43,318 nt of DNA from Candidatus Woesebacteria bacterium (GTDB taxonomy: Bacteria; Patescibacteriota; Microgenomatia; UBA8517; UBA10165), in contig NZCP01000040.1 in NCBI GenBank assembly GCA_002686465.1, positions 1-43,318 on the forward strand. Direction: 5' to 3'. This document shows, piece by piece, positions 17,050 to 25,867 of the stretch (positions within the stretch are counted from its first letter, which is position 1; each line of letters starts with the position of its first letter). Under the pieces are notes generated by a model. That model saw nothing but the letters and a program-made list of their open reading frames with translations. It did no database searches and was not told where the DNA came from. The position numbers and the translations under genes were made by a program.

Positions 17050-17120
17050 CAGGGGTGGAGGGAATCGAACCCCCGTTACCGGTTTTGGAGACCGGTGTCC
17101 TACCACTGAACGACACCCCT
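17050..17120 (-). tRNA. tRNA-Trp(CCA)
   Basis: AGGGGTGTCGTTCAGTGGTAGGACACCGGTCTCCAAAACCGGTAACGGGGGTTCGATTCCCTCCACCCCT cloverleaf, anticodon CCA. Confidence 0.95.
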
Positions 17121-17150
17121 AGATAAAAGTTCAAAACTCAAAAGTCAAAA

Positions 17151-17324
17151 CTATTTCAACTTCTGTCTTTCTTTATGCTCTGTTTGTTTACGACACCTTC
17201 GGCAAAACTTACGCAAGGTAAGTTTACCTTCCATGTTTGTCTTGTTTTTTTCAGTTATATAATTCTGACTTTTACAATCAGAACAAACTAATCCATAAAG
17301 TTGTCTTCCACCTCTTTTAGCCAT
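17151..17324 (-). CDS. rpmG: 50S ribosomal protein L33
   Basis: 57-aa ORF below the track size cutoff: MAKRGGRQLYGLVCSDCKSQNYITEKNKTNMEGKLTLRKFCRRCRKQTEHKERQKLK. Confidence 0.92.
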   Translation of the reverse strand: MAKRGGRQLYGLVCSDCKSQNYITEKNKTNMEGKLTLRKFCRRCRKQTEHKERQKLK

Positions 17325-17350
17325 TATATCTCCTTTCTATTTTGTACCTG

Positions 17351-17422
17351 AGCCTGGGGCGGGAATCGAACCCGCGACCCCATTCTTACCAAGAATGTGC
17401 TCTACCACTGAGCCACCCAGGC
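17351..17422 (-). tRNA. tRNA-Thr(GGT)
   Basis: GCCTGGGTGGCTCAGTGGTAGAGCACATTCTTGGTAAGAATGGGGTCGCGGGTTCGATTCCCGCCCCAGGC. Confidence 0.93.
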
Positions 17423-17450
17423 AAATCTTGGGTGTCAGAGTAGCACCCGG

Positions 17451-17533
17451 TGCTGGGAGAGGGATTCGAACCCCCGTAGGCAAATGCCACCTGATTTACA
17501 GTCAGGCCCGGTTGACCACTTCGGTATCCCAGC
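17451..17533 (-). tRNA. tRNA-Tyr(GTA)
   Basis: GCTGGGATACCGAAGTGGTCAACCGGGCCTGACTGTAAATCAGGTGGCATTTGCC...CTCCCAGCA with long variable arm, anticodon GTA. Confidence 0.93.
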
Positions 17534-17620
17534 GAACCTTCTCAAACTTTCTTTGGTAAAGAAAGTGTACACGCTTTCTAAAAAGAAAGGTGACAAAGAA
17601 ACAGAAAAATCCGGATTGAG

Positions 17621-17692
17621 AGCCGAGGAGAGGATTCGAACCCCCGACCTTGGCTTTACAAAAGCCCTGCTCTGCCCCTGAGCTACCCCGGC
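17621..17692 (-). tRNA. tRNA-Thr(TGT)
   Basis: GCCGGGGTAGCTCAGGGGCAGAGCAGGGCTTTTGTAAAGCCAAGGTCGGGGGTTCGAATCCTCTCCTCGGC; loop TTTGTAA gives anticodon TGT. Confidence 0.85.
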
Positions 17693-17823
17693 CCGTCTAG
17701 GCTCGGACTATATCCGAGGCTGACGTAAGGTGTATTATACCAGAAATGTAGTTAAAATTGAACCTAACTTACTTGCCAAATCTTCTGTTTGACAATGATG
17801 TCTTCAGTCAATATACTCTCTCC

Positions 17824-18135
17824 ATGGCCAGAGAAGTCTTCGATCAAGACCCCTACACAGAATTAAGACAGGGAGCGCGCGATATTTTGTTTCGTGCTGG
17901 AATCCCCAGTAACCCAGGAAGCATAGATTTGGAAATTGTTAACGGTGCAAGAAGAATAGCTAACCTGGCACCAATTGAGCCATGGGACGAGTGGAGTAAA
18001 CAAGATGGTAAATTCGAAGGTTGTAGAGACAGATTAATTGAAACTATCCTGGAAGCAGGAGTGGATTTGCAGGAGCCAATTACTGAAACAACCAACATTC
18101 TCAAGGGGTTGGAAATCTTGACGTCGAGACGATAG
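17824..18135 (+). CDS. hypothetical protein
   Basis: 103-aa ORF from internal ATG (MAREVFDQDPYTELRQGARDILF...). Confidence 0.5.
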   Translation: MAREVFDQDPYTELRQGARDILFRAGIPSNPGSIDLEIVNGARRIANLAPIEPWDEWSKQDGKFEGCRDRLIETILEAGVDLQEPITETTNILKGLEILTSRR

Positions 18136-18192
18136 TCCTCAAGTAGTCCGTTTGCCTTGCAAAAGCGTTTATCATTTGTTACTATTCCAGGC

Positions 18193-18444
18193 ATGATAAC
18201 AGAAAGAGATCTCGCCACAATTGAGCGATCTCATGTCAAAAAATTGGTGCGCTTCTTGCAAACTGAAACTGAACCAGCATTTCCTGATCGGGTGCAGTTG
18301 GACGTGCTCAAGGATGCACGAGAACGATTTGTCGGTCAAATGACCCCTGGGGCAAGAGAGTGCCTTCGCCAAGAGACGCGTGCCTTGACCGAATCTTGTA
18401 CATCGTCTAATCCTGAAAAAACTCTCCAAGAAGTACAAAGATAA
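18193..18444 (+). CDS. hypothetical protein
   Basis: ORF (internal start MITERDLATIERSHVKKLVRFLQ...). Confidence 0.4.
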   Translation: MITERDLATIERSHVKKLVRFLQTETEPAFPDRVQLDVLKDARERFVGQMTPGARECLRQETRALTESCTSSNPEKTLQEVQR

Positions 18445-18523
18445 TTTCTGACAAAGTTTGCCAGGGTCTGTTGATATAGTTCAAGTTGTTGAAAAAATAC
18501 ACTTCACAGTATATATTTTAAGT

Positions 18524-18751
18524 ATGTTAACAAAATCGGATATTAGGCAGATAGACACTGTTGTCTCAAAAAGAATAACTAGAGAAATTAAGCCTGTAAA
18601 AAGGGATATTGGAACCATCAAAAGTGATGCTGCCCAAATAAGAAAGGATGTGAAAACGCTAGTAAATTATTTCGACAGAGAATATTTAGAATTAAGGGCG
18701 CGGATTGAAAGAATAGAAACCCATCTCCAAATAGAACCGAGCTCTTCTTAA
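18524..18751 (+). CDS. small coiled-coil hypothetical protein
   Basis: MLTKSDIRQIDTVVSKRITREIKPVKRDIGTIKSDAAQIRKDVKTLVNYFDREYLELRARIERIETHL. Confidence 0.55.
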   Translation: MLTKSDIRQIDTVVSKRITREIKPVKRDIGTIKSDAAQIRKDVKTLVNYFDREYLELRARIERIETHLQIEPSSS

Positions 18752-18783
18752 AGAATTCCCTGGGAATATGCTAAGATTTAGAT

Positions 18784-19800
18784 ATGAGTAAAGGCATTGT
18801 AATGCCGTTGGTTGCGGCTGTCGTGGTCTTAGGTCTTAGCGCTTTGCTAGCTTGGTATTTCTTCTCTTCATTTTCAAAATCTTCCTCTTCAAAACTTGGA
18901 CCATCAATCTCATATAAAGAAGCGGGGATTCCTGTTCCTGAAGAGTTCGATCCGGCGTCAGTTGGAAGCCCACATACAAGAGACAGTGAAAAACATCCGG
19001 ATTGTTGCAATCATCCTTATTGGCACAAGGTTTATAAAGCAACTTCTTTTAATGGCACGACTTGGAACAGGGAGAATGTTTTGATTGAAGAGCATGCGAG
19101 TGTTCCGGCAATTTTAGAAAAAGATGACGGGAGTTTTATTCTTTATTACGTTAATGGTGATGTTGACACGATGGATTGTTCGGTGTCGCAGGATGGAAAA
19201 GATTTTACAAAGGGTGGTTGTACTATTTATGGGTTTACAGAAAACAAAGTTTGGGATCCCTATATAGTTAAAATCGAAAATGGGTTTTACAGAATGTATT
19301 TTTATGCACCTTCAAAAGGGTTAGTTCGGGAAGAGCAAGAACATAAAATCATGAGTGCAATCTCAAAAGACGGAATAAACTGGCTTCAAGAAGAAGGTCC
19401 GCGGTTCGAGTATCAGGGAATTATAGACCCGGCGGTTATTAAGATGGGAGGTGTCTGGCGCATGTATACTTGGTATCCAAAAGATGCTGGCGGTCCTGGA
19501 AATTCAGTCATGGTCTCGGCAACAAGCAATGATGGCCTAAATTTTCAATTTGAAAAAGAGTTTAATGTTGGTGGTGGAATTCCGGAGATTGTTGAGTATA
19601 GCCGTAATAGATATAGGATGTATTTTTGTGAACAAGGGATAAGTGCTGTGACGAGCACTGATGGACTTGACTGGTCAAGAAAACAAACAGTCCTTCCAGC
19701 AGGTCCTGGGGAGATAGTTTGTGACCCAAGCGTTATAAAATCAGGCGGAGAATGGGTGATGTATTACAAGGTACAAGAAGTCAATTCTTCTCCTTTTTAG
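18784..19800 (+). CDS. membrane-anchored beta-propeller protein, glycoside hydrolase family 43/32-like fold
   Basis: N-terminal TM; repeated blades such as SKDGINWLQEEGPRFEYQGIIDPAVIKMGGVWRMYTWY and SNDGLNFQF, STDGLDWS, CDPSVIKSGGEWVMYY. Confidence 0.7.
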   Translation: MSKGIVMPLVAAVVVLGLSALLAWYFFSSFSKSSSSKLGPSISYKEAGIPVPEEFDPASVGSPHTRDSEKHPDCCNHPYWHKVYKATSFNGTTWNRENVLIEEHASVPAILEKDDGSFILYYVNGDVDTMDCSVSQDGKDFTKGGCTIYGFTENKVWDPYIVKIENGFYRMYFYAPSKGLVREEQEHKIMSAISKDGINWLQEEGPRFEYQGIIDPAVIKMGGVWRMYTWYPKDAGGPGNSVMVSATSNDGLNFQFEKEFNVGGGIPEIVEYSRNRYRMYFCEQGISAVTSTDGLDWSRKQTVLPAGPGEIVCDPSVIKSGGEWVMYYKVQEVNSSPF

Positions 19801-19827
19801 ACCCCAGAGTGATATAATGCAAAAATT

Positions 19828-20343
19828 ATGGAAAGGACTCCTAGAAGGTTTACTCGGGATGAGAAAAAAATAGAGAGACTTAGGGAATGTGCAACGAAGG
19901 AATTGGCTCGCTTCTCCAATGGCCTAGGGTTGCCATCGATCTTCTCGGGATGTTTACCGAATTCAATGGTTGAGAAGTTAGGGGATTCACCTCCAACCGA
20001 GCGTGCCGAGGGAAATATAAAATTTATCGCAGACGTTTGGACTTGTTCGCCGGCCTTGAGAACCCTTTTCATGCGAACAAGAAAGCCAGTAATTCTTGAT
20101 GACATTGGGTGCTTTAGGTTCGTTGTGCGTCGCGACATGTATGATATTTGCTATCGTGAACCTAGTCGAAACGGAGATTTGGCTACGCCATATCGTTCTG
20201 CACCCACTTTGTTTGGAGAGTTATGGGGAGCTGAAGATGATAAAATACTTGAGAATATTGCGGGTCTTTCTAAGAAAAGAATACTTCTTGGTTTTAACAG
20301 AATCCTTCGAGATAAAGCCGTCCTTTCAAGGCAACCCCTTTAG
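19828..20343 (+). CDS. hypothetical protein
   Basis: 171-aa ORF with TATAAT 9 nt upstream of ATG. Confidence 0.55.
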   Translation: MERTPRRFTRDEKKIERLRECATKELARFSNGLGLPSIFSGCLPNSMVEKLGDSPPTERAEGNIKFIADVWTCSPALRTLFMRTRKPVILDDIGCFRFVVRRDMYDICYREPSRNGDLATPYRSAPTLFGELWGAEDDKILENIAGLSKKRILLGFNRILRDKAVLSRQPL

Positions 20344-21447
20344 TATCTCCTCTGTTAAATAATCTGCCACCCTTTTTGTTCCCACTGGGGTTAGATGAAA
20401 ATCCCAAAGATAGTAGCAGTCGAGACACCCGTCTTTTCTAAATTCATCTAAAAGCGAGAAATAGGCAAAGCCGTTTTTTTCTGCAACTTCTCTAAGATCC
20501 GGATCTGGGTTGAAGTCAAGCAGTCTGTTGCTTACCTGAAAACCGAGACCTTTTCTATAAGAGTGAAATTCTTCCGAGACCAAATCATTTGAAGGCAAGA
20601 AAACAATGTAAACAGGAAGGTCTTTACTGCAAGAGCTTTTTAGTCTTTCCAGTTTTTTGTCTACCACGTTGACAGCTTTTCTAAACGTTGTCTCGTCAAG
20701 CATCGAAATTAAAAAGTTGGGATTTTGTGTGCTGTAGGAAATTATGTCTGGGTTCAGCTTTCCTTCTAAATACATTTTGCGTGCTTCGGGGGCAAGTGAG
20801 TTAATATAATCTTGATTAAATGCAGCAAAGCTTTGAGCTCTCGGCTTCCAATAACTTGAAGTTTCAATAACTGCCCCTGGTTTTGCACCAGACGGTTGGA
20901 TAAAGCGATTTTTAATCCGGGATAATGTTGGCCAGAAGGTACCGACTATGCGATGCTCATTTGACGTCCCTTGCTCTCTGATTAATACTTGGTTAAGATC
21001 ATCAGTTGAGTAGAACCCTAAGATTATTGCGTCGATCTCTAGTTGGTCAGCATACGCTTGACATACCAAAATTTCGCTTTCTAAATCTAGACCAGGTGCT
21101 CCTGCATTAATTACCTCTACAGTTTTCCCTTTTGAACGTAGATTTTTTTCTAATAACTTTGGCCAGGAATCGGAAAGATCAACACCCCAGCCAAAAACGA
21201 ATGAGTCTCCAAATGCCAAAATACGGTAGGTATCAGAGGGTTTTGGTATTACTACTTCTCCATTCCGCAAACCTTGTGAGGAGGTAAGTATCTTGATAGT
21301 GAATTCACCAGTTGCCATTGTCTCTGTGATATGGGGAACTATTGTCTTGAAATAACCGATTTGGTTTAAGTAAGAGCCGAGAAATCTATCGAGTACGATC
21401 GAAGATGTAAAGACAATTAAAGATGAGACGAGTACTAGAATTGCCAA
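20326..21447 (-). CDS. SGNH/GDSL hydrolase-like membrane-anchored protein
   Basis: RILAFGDSFVFGWGVDLSDSWPKLLEKNLRSKG...VINAGAPGLDLESEI...ILGFYSTDDLNQ; DxxH-like WDFHLTPVGTKRVADYL. Frame stays open upstream to CTG 21489 (LDNPRRWGIFTQLPLAILVL), so the start is uncertain. Confidence 0.75.
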   Translation of the reverse strand: MAILVLVSSLIVFTSSIVLDRFLGSYLNQIGYFKTIVPHITETMATGEFTIKILTSSQGLRNGEVVIPKPSDTYRILAFGDSFVFGWGVDLSDSWPKLLEKNLRSKGKTVEVINAGAPGLDLESEILVCQAYADQLEIDAIILGFYSTDDLNQVLIREQGTSNEHRIVGTFWPTLSRIKNRFIQPSGAKPGAVIETSSYWKPRAQSFAAFNQDYINSLAPEARKMYLEGKLNPDIISYSTQNPNFLISMLDETTFRKAVNVVDKKLERLKSSCSKDLPVYIVFLPSNDLVSEEFHSYRKGLGFQVSNRLLDFNPDPDLREVAEKNGFAYFSLLDEFRKDGCLDCYYLWDFHLTPVGTKRVADYLTEEILKGLP

Positions 21448-21459
21448 TGGAAGTTGTGT

Positions 21460-21613
21460 AAAAATGCCCCACCTTCTGGGATTGTCCAGAGATGTTTCCC
21501 CTGGTTTTCACCAGGTGGGTGGGCTGTCCCAAACCCCAAAGGGTTAGGGAACTCCGCCTTCCCGTAAGTAAAATGATAGGGGAAATATTCCCTGGTATCC
21601 TTTCCGGTAGGGC
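21460..21613 (-). ncRNA. candidate structured RNA or structured 5' leader
   Basis: Minus-strand TTGACC (21648-21643)-N17-TATATT (21625-21620); closing stem GCCCTACC (21613-21606) with GGTGGGGC (21473-21466), then ATTTTT; internal hairpins including CCTGGT-GAAA-ACCAGG. Confidence 0.5.
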
Positions 21614-21651
21614 AACTTCAATATAGCAAAAAAGTGGGTTTTGGTCAATCT

Positions 21652-22290
21652 CTAAAGGATGGGTGAGGTGGGGAGAAGCGTGCTTAATATGATGTTTAAT
21701 ACGGGTCTAATAATGCTAAAGATTATTGATGTTCCTCCAAAGATTGGGAAGATTAGAAATAGAAGGATGATAAATCCATATTGGCTCAAAATTTTATCCC
21801 AACTGTGTGCGATGTCTTCTGGGAGAAGAGCAATTAGAATTTTTCCTCCATCAAGAGGGTGTATTGGGATTAAGTTAAAGATTGCCAAGATGATATTGAT
21901 ATATATAAAGGGAACTAGGAGTACCGCAAGGGTTGGGAGGACCTGAAAAACATCCAAACCTCTTACTATGAGAGCAAGGGCGGTTGCGAGTATTAAATTA
22001 GACAAAGGTCCGGCAAAGGCAATTTTAGCTGCGTCTCGTCTTGGGTTTTCAAGATTATAGGGATCGAACCGAACGGGTTTTGCCCACCCAAAAAGAATTG
22101 GTGCGCCGCTTATGATTAAGAATGCGGGTACAAGGATTGTGCCGATGATGTCTATATGGGCTATTGGATTTAGGCTAAAGCGTCCCTGAACCCTTGGGGT
22201 AGGGTCACCGAGTCTGTCTGCTGCCCAGGCGTGAGAAAATTCATGAATTACGATTGCAACTAAGAAAGCAAGTGCTAGTATCAGTATCAT
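21652..22290 (-). CDS. site-2 protease family (M50) membrane metalloprotease
   Basis: AIVIHEFSHAWAADRLGDPTPRVQGRFSLNPIAHIDIIGTI...NLIPIHPLDGGKIL. Confidence 0.93.
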   Translation of the reverse strand: MILILALAFLVAIVIHEFSHAWAADRLGDPTPRVQGRFSLNPIAHIDIIGTILVPAFLIISGAPILFGWAKPVRFDPYNLENPRRDAAKIAFAGPLSNLILATALALIVRGLDVFQVLPTLAVLLVPFIYINIILAIFNLIPIHPLDGGKILIALLPEDIAHSWDKILSQYGFIILLFLIFPIFGGTSIIFSIIRPVLNIILSTLLPTSPIL

Positions 22291-22348
22291 TTCTGGAAAA
22301 TCGAACCTTTCTGTAGTATAGTATACAGGTTCGAAAGTAAGGAGTTCA

Positions 22349-22585
22349 ATGGCTATATGTAACAGTTGTGGGAAAGGGTCTATGCGAGGTAGTCGTATTT
22401 CTCACGCACACAATGTCAGTAAACGTGTTTTTAAACCAAACCTTCACAGTTTTTGGATGGTTGAAGGCGGTCACCGCACGCGAAAAAAGTTTTGTACGAA
22501 GTGTTTGAGGAAAGTTAAGAAAGAGGTATTACAAGTATCAAAAGTACCACAGGTATCAAAGGCTCAGAATATTGCTTCAGGATAA
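22349..22585 (+). CDS. rpmB: 50S ribosomal protein L28
   Basis: MAICNSCGKGSMRGSRISHAHNVSKRVFKPNLHSFWM...RKKFCTKCLRKVKK, plus repeat-encoded tail VLQVSKVPQVSKAQ. Confidence 0.9.
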   Translation: MAICNSCGKGSMRGSRISHAHNVSKRVFKPNLHSFWMVEGGHRTRKKFCTKCLRKVKKEVLQVSKVPQVSKAQNIASG

Positions 22586-23484
22586 CCTTGTCTAAATTGG
22601 TTCCAGGAAACAGGCGATTTGCCCTCTAACTGTACTTGATCCAAGATCAATTTCCCATCTTTAGCATGTGCCCTTAAAATCTTTAATTTTCTTGTTACTT
22701 GTCCCTTGTTACTTGTTACTTTTATCTCTGTCCATGCATTTGGCCAAGGAGAAACGGCTCGAATGAAACGCTCTATGGCTTTGGGATTAGGCACCAGAGA
22801 AAACCCCTGTATATATAGTACAGACCATTTACTCTTTGCGATCTTACCGTTAAGTGCGAGTTTTACATATTTCGGGGGGACAAATCCGTATTCTTTTTTA
22901 AATAGAGTGGTGTATGTGGCTTTGTCATGTTCCTGTGCGACCGGCTTAAGTTTTCCGTCTAAGTAATCCTGGAGAATTTTTGCGAGTTCCTTTGCAGATT
23001 TTGTAAATAATCTCTCAAGTAAACTTCGGCCTGTGTCGTCATTTCTTACCTTTTCCTTGAATTGCGCAATTATTAAACCGTGATCCATTTCTTCATCCAT
23101 TTGCATTAGAGATACTCCTGTATCTCTGTCACCTGACACAATCGTCGCTTGAGTTGGGGACGCCCCACGATATTTTGGTAAAAGAGATGGATGGATATTG
23201 ACTATCCCAGAGGGGAACATATCTATTACTTTTTTGGGGATAATTCTGCCATAGGCCGCCAAGACTCCAACATCCGCTTTGACACGAATGTTTTGTAAGT
23301 CAGTGACAATTTTGACTTTATGTTTCTTTGCCCATTCTGCGACTGGGGAGTCAACTACTTCTTGTTTTCTTCCAACCGGCTTTGCCGTCTGAGTAACGAC
23401 CGCCACGATCTCGTGTTGCTTGTTTAGGGCAATTAAGATTGATAACACATAATCCGGGGTGCCAAAAAATACAACCTTTGCCAT
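22564..23484 (-). CDS. fmt: methionyl-tRNA formyltransferase
   Basis: MAKVVFFGTPDYVLSILIAL...NIHPSLLPKYRGASPTQATIVSGDRDTGVSLMQMDEEMDHGLIIAQ. Confidence 0.95.
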   Translation of the reverse strand: MAKVVFFGTPDYVLSILIALNKQHEIVAVVTQTAKPVGRKQEVVDSPVAEWAKKHKVKIVTDLQNIRVKADVGVLAAYGRIIPKKVIDMFPSGIVNIHPSLLPKYRGASPTQATIVSGDRDTGVSLMQMDEEMDHGLIIAQFKEKVRNDDTGRSLLERLFTKSAKELAKILQDYLDGKLKPVAQEHDKATYTTLFKKEYGFVPPKYVKLALNGKIAKSKWSVLYIQGFSLVPNPKAIERFIRAVSPWPNAWTEIKVTSNKGQVTRKLKILRAHAKDGKLILDQVQLEGKSPVSWNQFRQGYPEAIF

Positions 23485-23495
23485 ATTATCTTATT

Positions 23496-24317
23496 CTACT
23501 CTTTTTTCTTGCGAAGTTTGTTCTCGATGTATTCTCTCCAGATTGGCCCTTTTCCATTTGTCTCGATCCACATTGCTGCCAACTCCTCGTTTTCAGATCT
23601 AGATTTGTAGTTGTCGCGCAGACCTGCTGTAACAATGTAAGCTTTTGCTTGGACTGCATACGCTTCTGCTTGCCGCGAGATATAGTCGTTAATATTTGCT
23701 GCACTCTTGTGTGGGGCGGCCAACCCGTTTTCTGGACCGTAGAATAGAGACATCTCGCGGGTAAGAGCGACTGCAACGTCGATCAAATCCATTTGATTTA
23801 GGAGTCGGGCTGCAGAAGCATTGACTACCAACCTTGATTTTCCTTTGTTTTCTTCCAAATACAGTACTAGATTTTTCGGATTACTTTTATCCGAGTCATT
23901 TAGAAACGCAAGATCTGCTCCCTTTGATTCAAGAGCAAATTTTATATTGGCTGCTGCATTTCTGAACCAGGTGTTCTCTGACTGACCCATTGCAAAATAA
24001 GTGCGCCTTATCTTGTCTATAGCTTTTCGAGTCAATGGCTTTGCCTCCTCATTTATAGGAAAACGGTCTTGGGGTGGGTTATTGACTGCGTTTTGCCACA
24101 GGAATATTTCTTTCTCGCTCCACGATATTTTGTGATGCTGTACTTTGCTCCAGATTATTGAGCGGAAACTTTCTGACCTTTCCCTGAATTTATCTTGGAC
24201 AGATTGTTCAGGGGGCAGACATGCCGTCGCGAATACTGAAGGCATTGCTAGCAAGCCAAGTGTCACTCTCCTTGAAACTCGTGCACCAAGAATGGGATGA
24301 GAGAATTCTCTAGTCAT
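23496..24317 (-). CDS. exported (Tat-like/lipobox) protein, degenerate paralog of the neighbouring HExxH protein
   Basis: SRRVTLGLLAMPSVFATAC signal; shared segments with 24310-25257 (SENTWFRNAAANIKFAL, NEELAAMWIE...WREYIENKLRKKKE); metal motif replaced by LTREMSLF. Confidence 0.65.
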   Translation of the reverse strand: MTREFSHPILGARVSRRVTLGLLAMPSVFATACLPPEQSVQDKFRERSESFRSIIWSKVQHHKISWSEKEIFLWQNAVNNPPQDRFPINEEAKPLTRKAIDKIRRTYFAMGQSENTWFRNAAANIKFALESKGADLAFLNDSDKSNPKNLVLYLEENKGKSRLVVNASAARLLNQMDLIDVAVALTREMSLFYGPENGLAAPHKSAANINDYISRQAEAYAVQAKAYIVTAGLRDNYKSRSENEELAAMWIETNGKGPIWREYIENKLRKKKE

Positions 24318-25257
24318 GAGTGGGGATTATATCACTTTTTTGTTCACTTTTCTTTTTTTCTCTTGCTTTGATGCCTTCCTGTAATCGATTCTCGACAAGA
24401 TATTTTCTCCAATCTGGACTGTCTGCACGACGACCCGATTGAATAAGAGTTACTGCCAACTCTTCGTCTTCTGATCCTGTGCTGTCACGTCCAAGAAGAC
24501 CTACATGATAAATATATGCCCCAGCTTGGGCTTTGTAACCACGAGACTCTTCTACTATATATTCATCTATGTCTTGGAAGCGTCTTCTGTGTATGTCGAG
24601 TCTGTCTTCTGGAGAAAGAGGCAACAGCATGCGATCATAATCTCTCACATTCTGCAAGTGTTCAATTTCGTGAACTAGATCAATTGCTAGTTCTGAAGAA
24701 TTTTTCCCGAATATAACATCTGTTGGTATCCCAATTATCCATACTAGTTTACCGTCTTCAACATTGGCTGCTGTGGTCATTACCCTTGTGGTGTCCTCAC
24801 TAGATGGAGATTTAAAAATATCGACGAAGGTTTGCCCGGATTGCAAAAGGGGCAATAAATAATCTGCAGCTTCTTTAAAGTGTATATTTTCCGAACGTTC
24901 CATAATCCAGAGTGTGCTATACAATCTTTGACCTACTTCCTGTAATACCTCGTCTGTCGGTAGGGGGATTGATAGACTACGAAAGGCATTTTGTTCCCAT
25001 AGATCTATCTCTTTTTGGCTTTGTTCTATACTTTGGCGTTGAATCTCTTTTTGTATTATTGATTTTGCAGTTTCAGGTGGTGCCCCTGTCTTTTCAGCAG
25101 TAATACGGTCCTTCTCAATTTGGGTAGTAATCCTTCTGATAGCCATACCTCCTGCTCGGGCACCTACTGTCGCAAGAGTGGCTGCGGCAAGAGATATTAT
25201 AAAGTCGTCTCGGCCAATTCGGATGTCAAGCCAGGATTTCTTTCTTTCGGTACTCAT
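24310..25257 (-). CDS. membrane/exported putative zinc metalloprotease (HExxH)
   Basis: SELAIDLVHEIEHLQNVRDYDRMLLP...EYIVEESRGYKAQAGAYIYHVGLL; signal-like N-terminus. Confidence 0.65.
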   Translation of the reverse strand: MSTERKKSWLDIRIGRDDFIISLAAATLATVGARAGGMAIRRITTQIEKDRITAEKTGAPPETAKSIIQKEIQRQSIEQSQKEIDLWEQNAFRSLSIPLPTDEVLQEVGQRLYSTLWIMERSENIHFKEAADYLLPLLQSGQTFVDIFKSPSSEDTTRVMTTAANVEDGKLVWIIGIPTDVIFGKNSSELAIDLVHEIEHLQNVRDYDRMLLPLSPEDRLDIHRRRFQDIDEYIVEESRGYKAQAGAYIYHVGLLGRDSTGSEDEELAVTLIQSGRRADSPDWRKYLVENRLQEGIKAREKKKSEQKSDIIPTHD

Positions 25258-25303
25258 CAGGCGGAATTATATCAGGTCTAGGCTTAAACTAAGAAGTTTT
25301 GGG

Positions 25304-25855
25304 CTATGGGAGTTCTACTTCGTGCCATTCACCTTTTTTAAGCTGGAATAATTGTCGCTTTTGCTCAAAGAGACGGTCAACAAAGATTCGTCCATTAAGA
25401 TGATCTATTTCGTGTTGGACGATTTGTGCCGGAAAGCCGGAAAGGGATTTTGTCACAGTTCCCATTTTTGTATTTTGGTATTTTAGTTTTACGTCGCGGG
25501 ATCTTTGTACGGGGCCATAATAATGGGGGAGCGAGAGGCATCCCTCCATCGCATATTCTTTTTGTTTTTTGATCTTTTTCTTTCGACCTTTTGCTGGGTC
25601 GTTTGTTTCCTTTGAAAGTTCAATGACTTCAGGATTTATGACTGGAGTGATTTTGCCTTCGTATCGCATTACAAAAACACGTAAAAAAACTCCGATTTGC
25701 GGGGCTGCAAGGCCAACACCTTCTGGATCATTTTGCGATTTCAAGGTATCTTTAAGATCATCTATTAATGACAAGATTTTTTTATCTATCTTGCCAACTG
25801 ACTTTGATTTTTGCCTCAAACGCGGATCTTGTGTCGAAAGAACTTTCCTAACCAT
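25304..25855 (-). CDS. def: peptide deformylase
   Basis: GVGLAAPQIG, EGCLSLP, QHEIDHLNG motifs. Confidence 0.95.
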   Translation of the reverse strand: MVRKVLSTQDPRLRQKSKSVGKIDKKILSLIDDLKDTLKSQNDPEGVGLAAPQIGVFLRVFVMRYEGKITPVINPEVIELSKETNDPAKGRKKKIKKQKEYAMEGCLSLPHYYGPVQRSRDVKLKYQNTKMGTVTKSLSGFPAQIVQHEIDHLNGRIFVDRLFEQKRQLFQLKKGEWHEVELP

Positions 25856-25867
25856 GCCTGTATTGTA

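Noticed and set aside
16849-17065. CRISPR-like array (60-nt repeats, 40-nt spacers)
   Set aside because: Only two full repeats, third is a tRNA gene, repeats far too long, each spacer is a hairpin, and no cas genes are in the window.
17484-17681. ORF ending RAEERIRTPDLGFTKALLCP
   Set aside because: Lies antisense across tRNA-Tyr and tRNA-Thr; the RTPDLG-type peptide is the classic translation of antisense tRNA.
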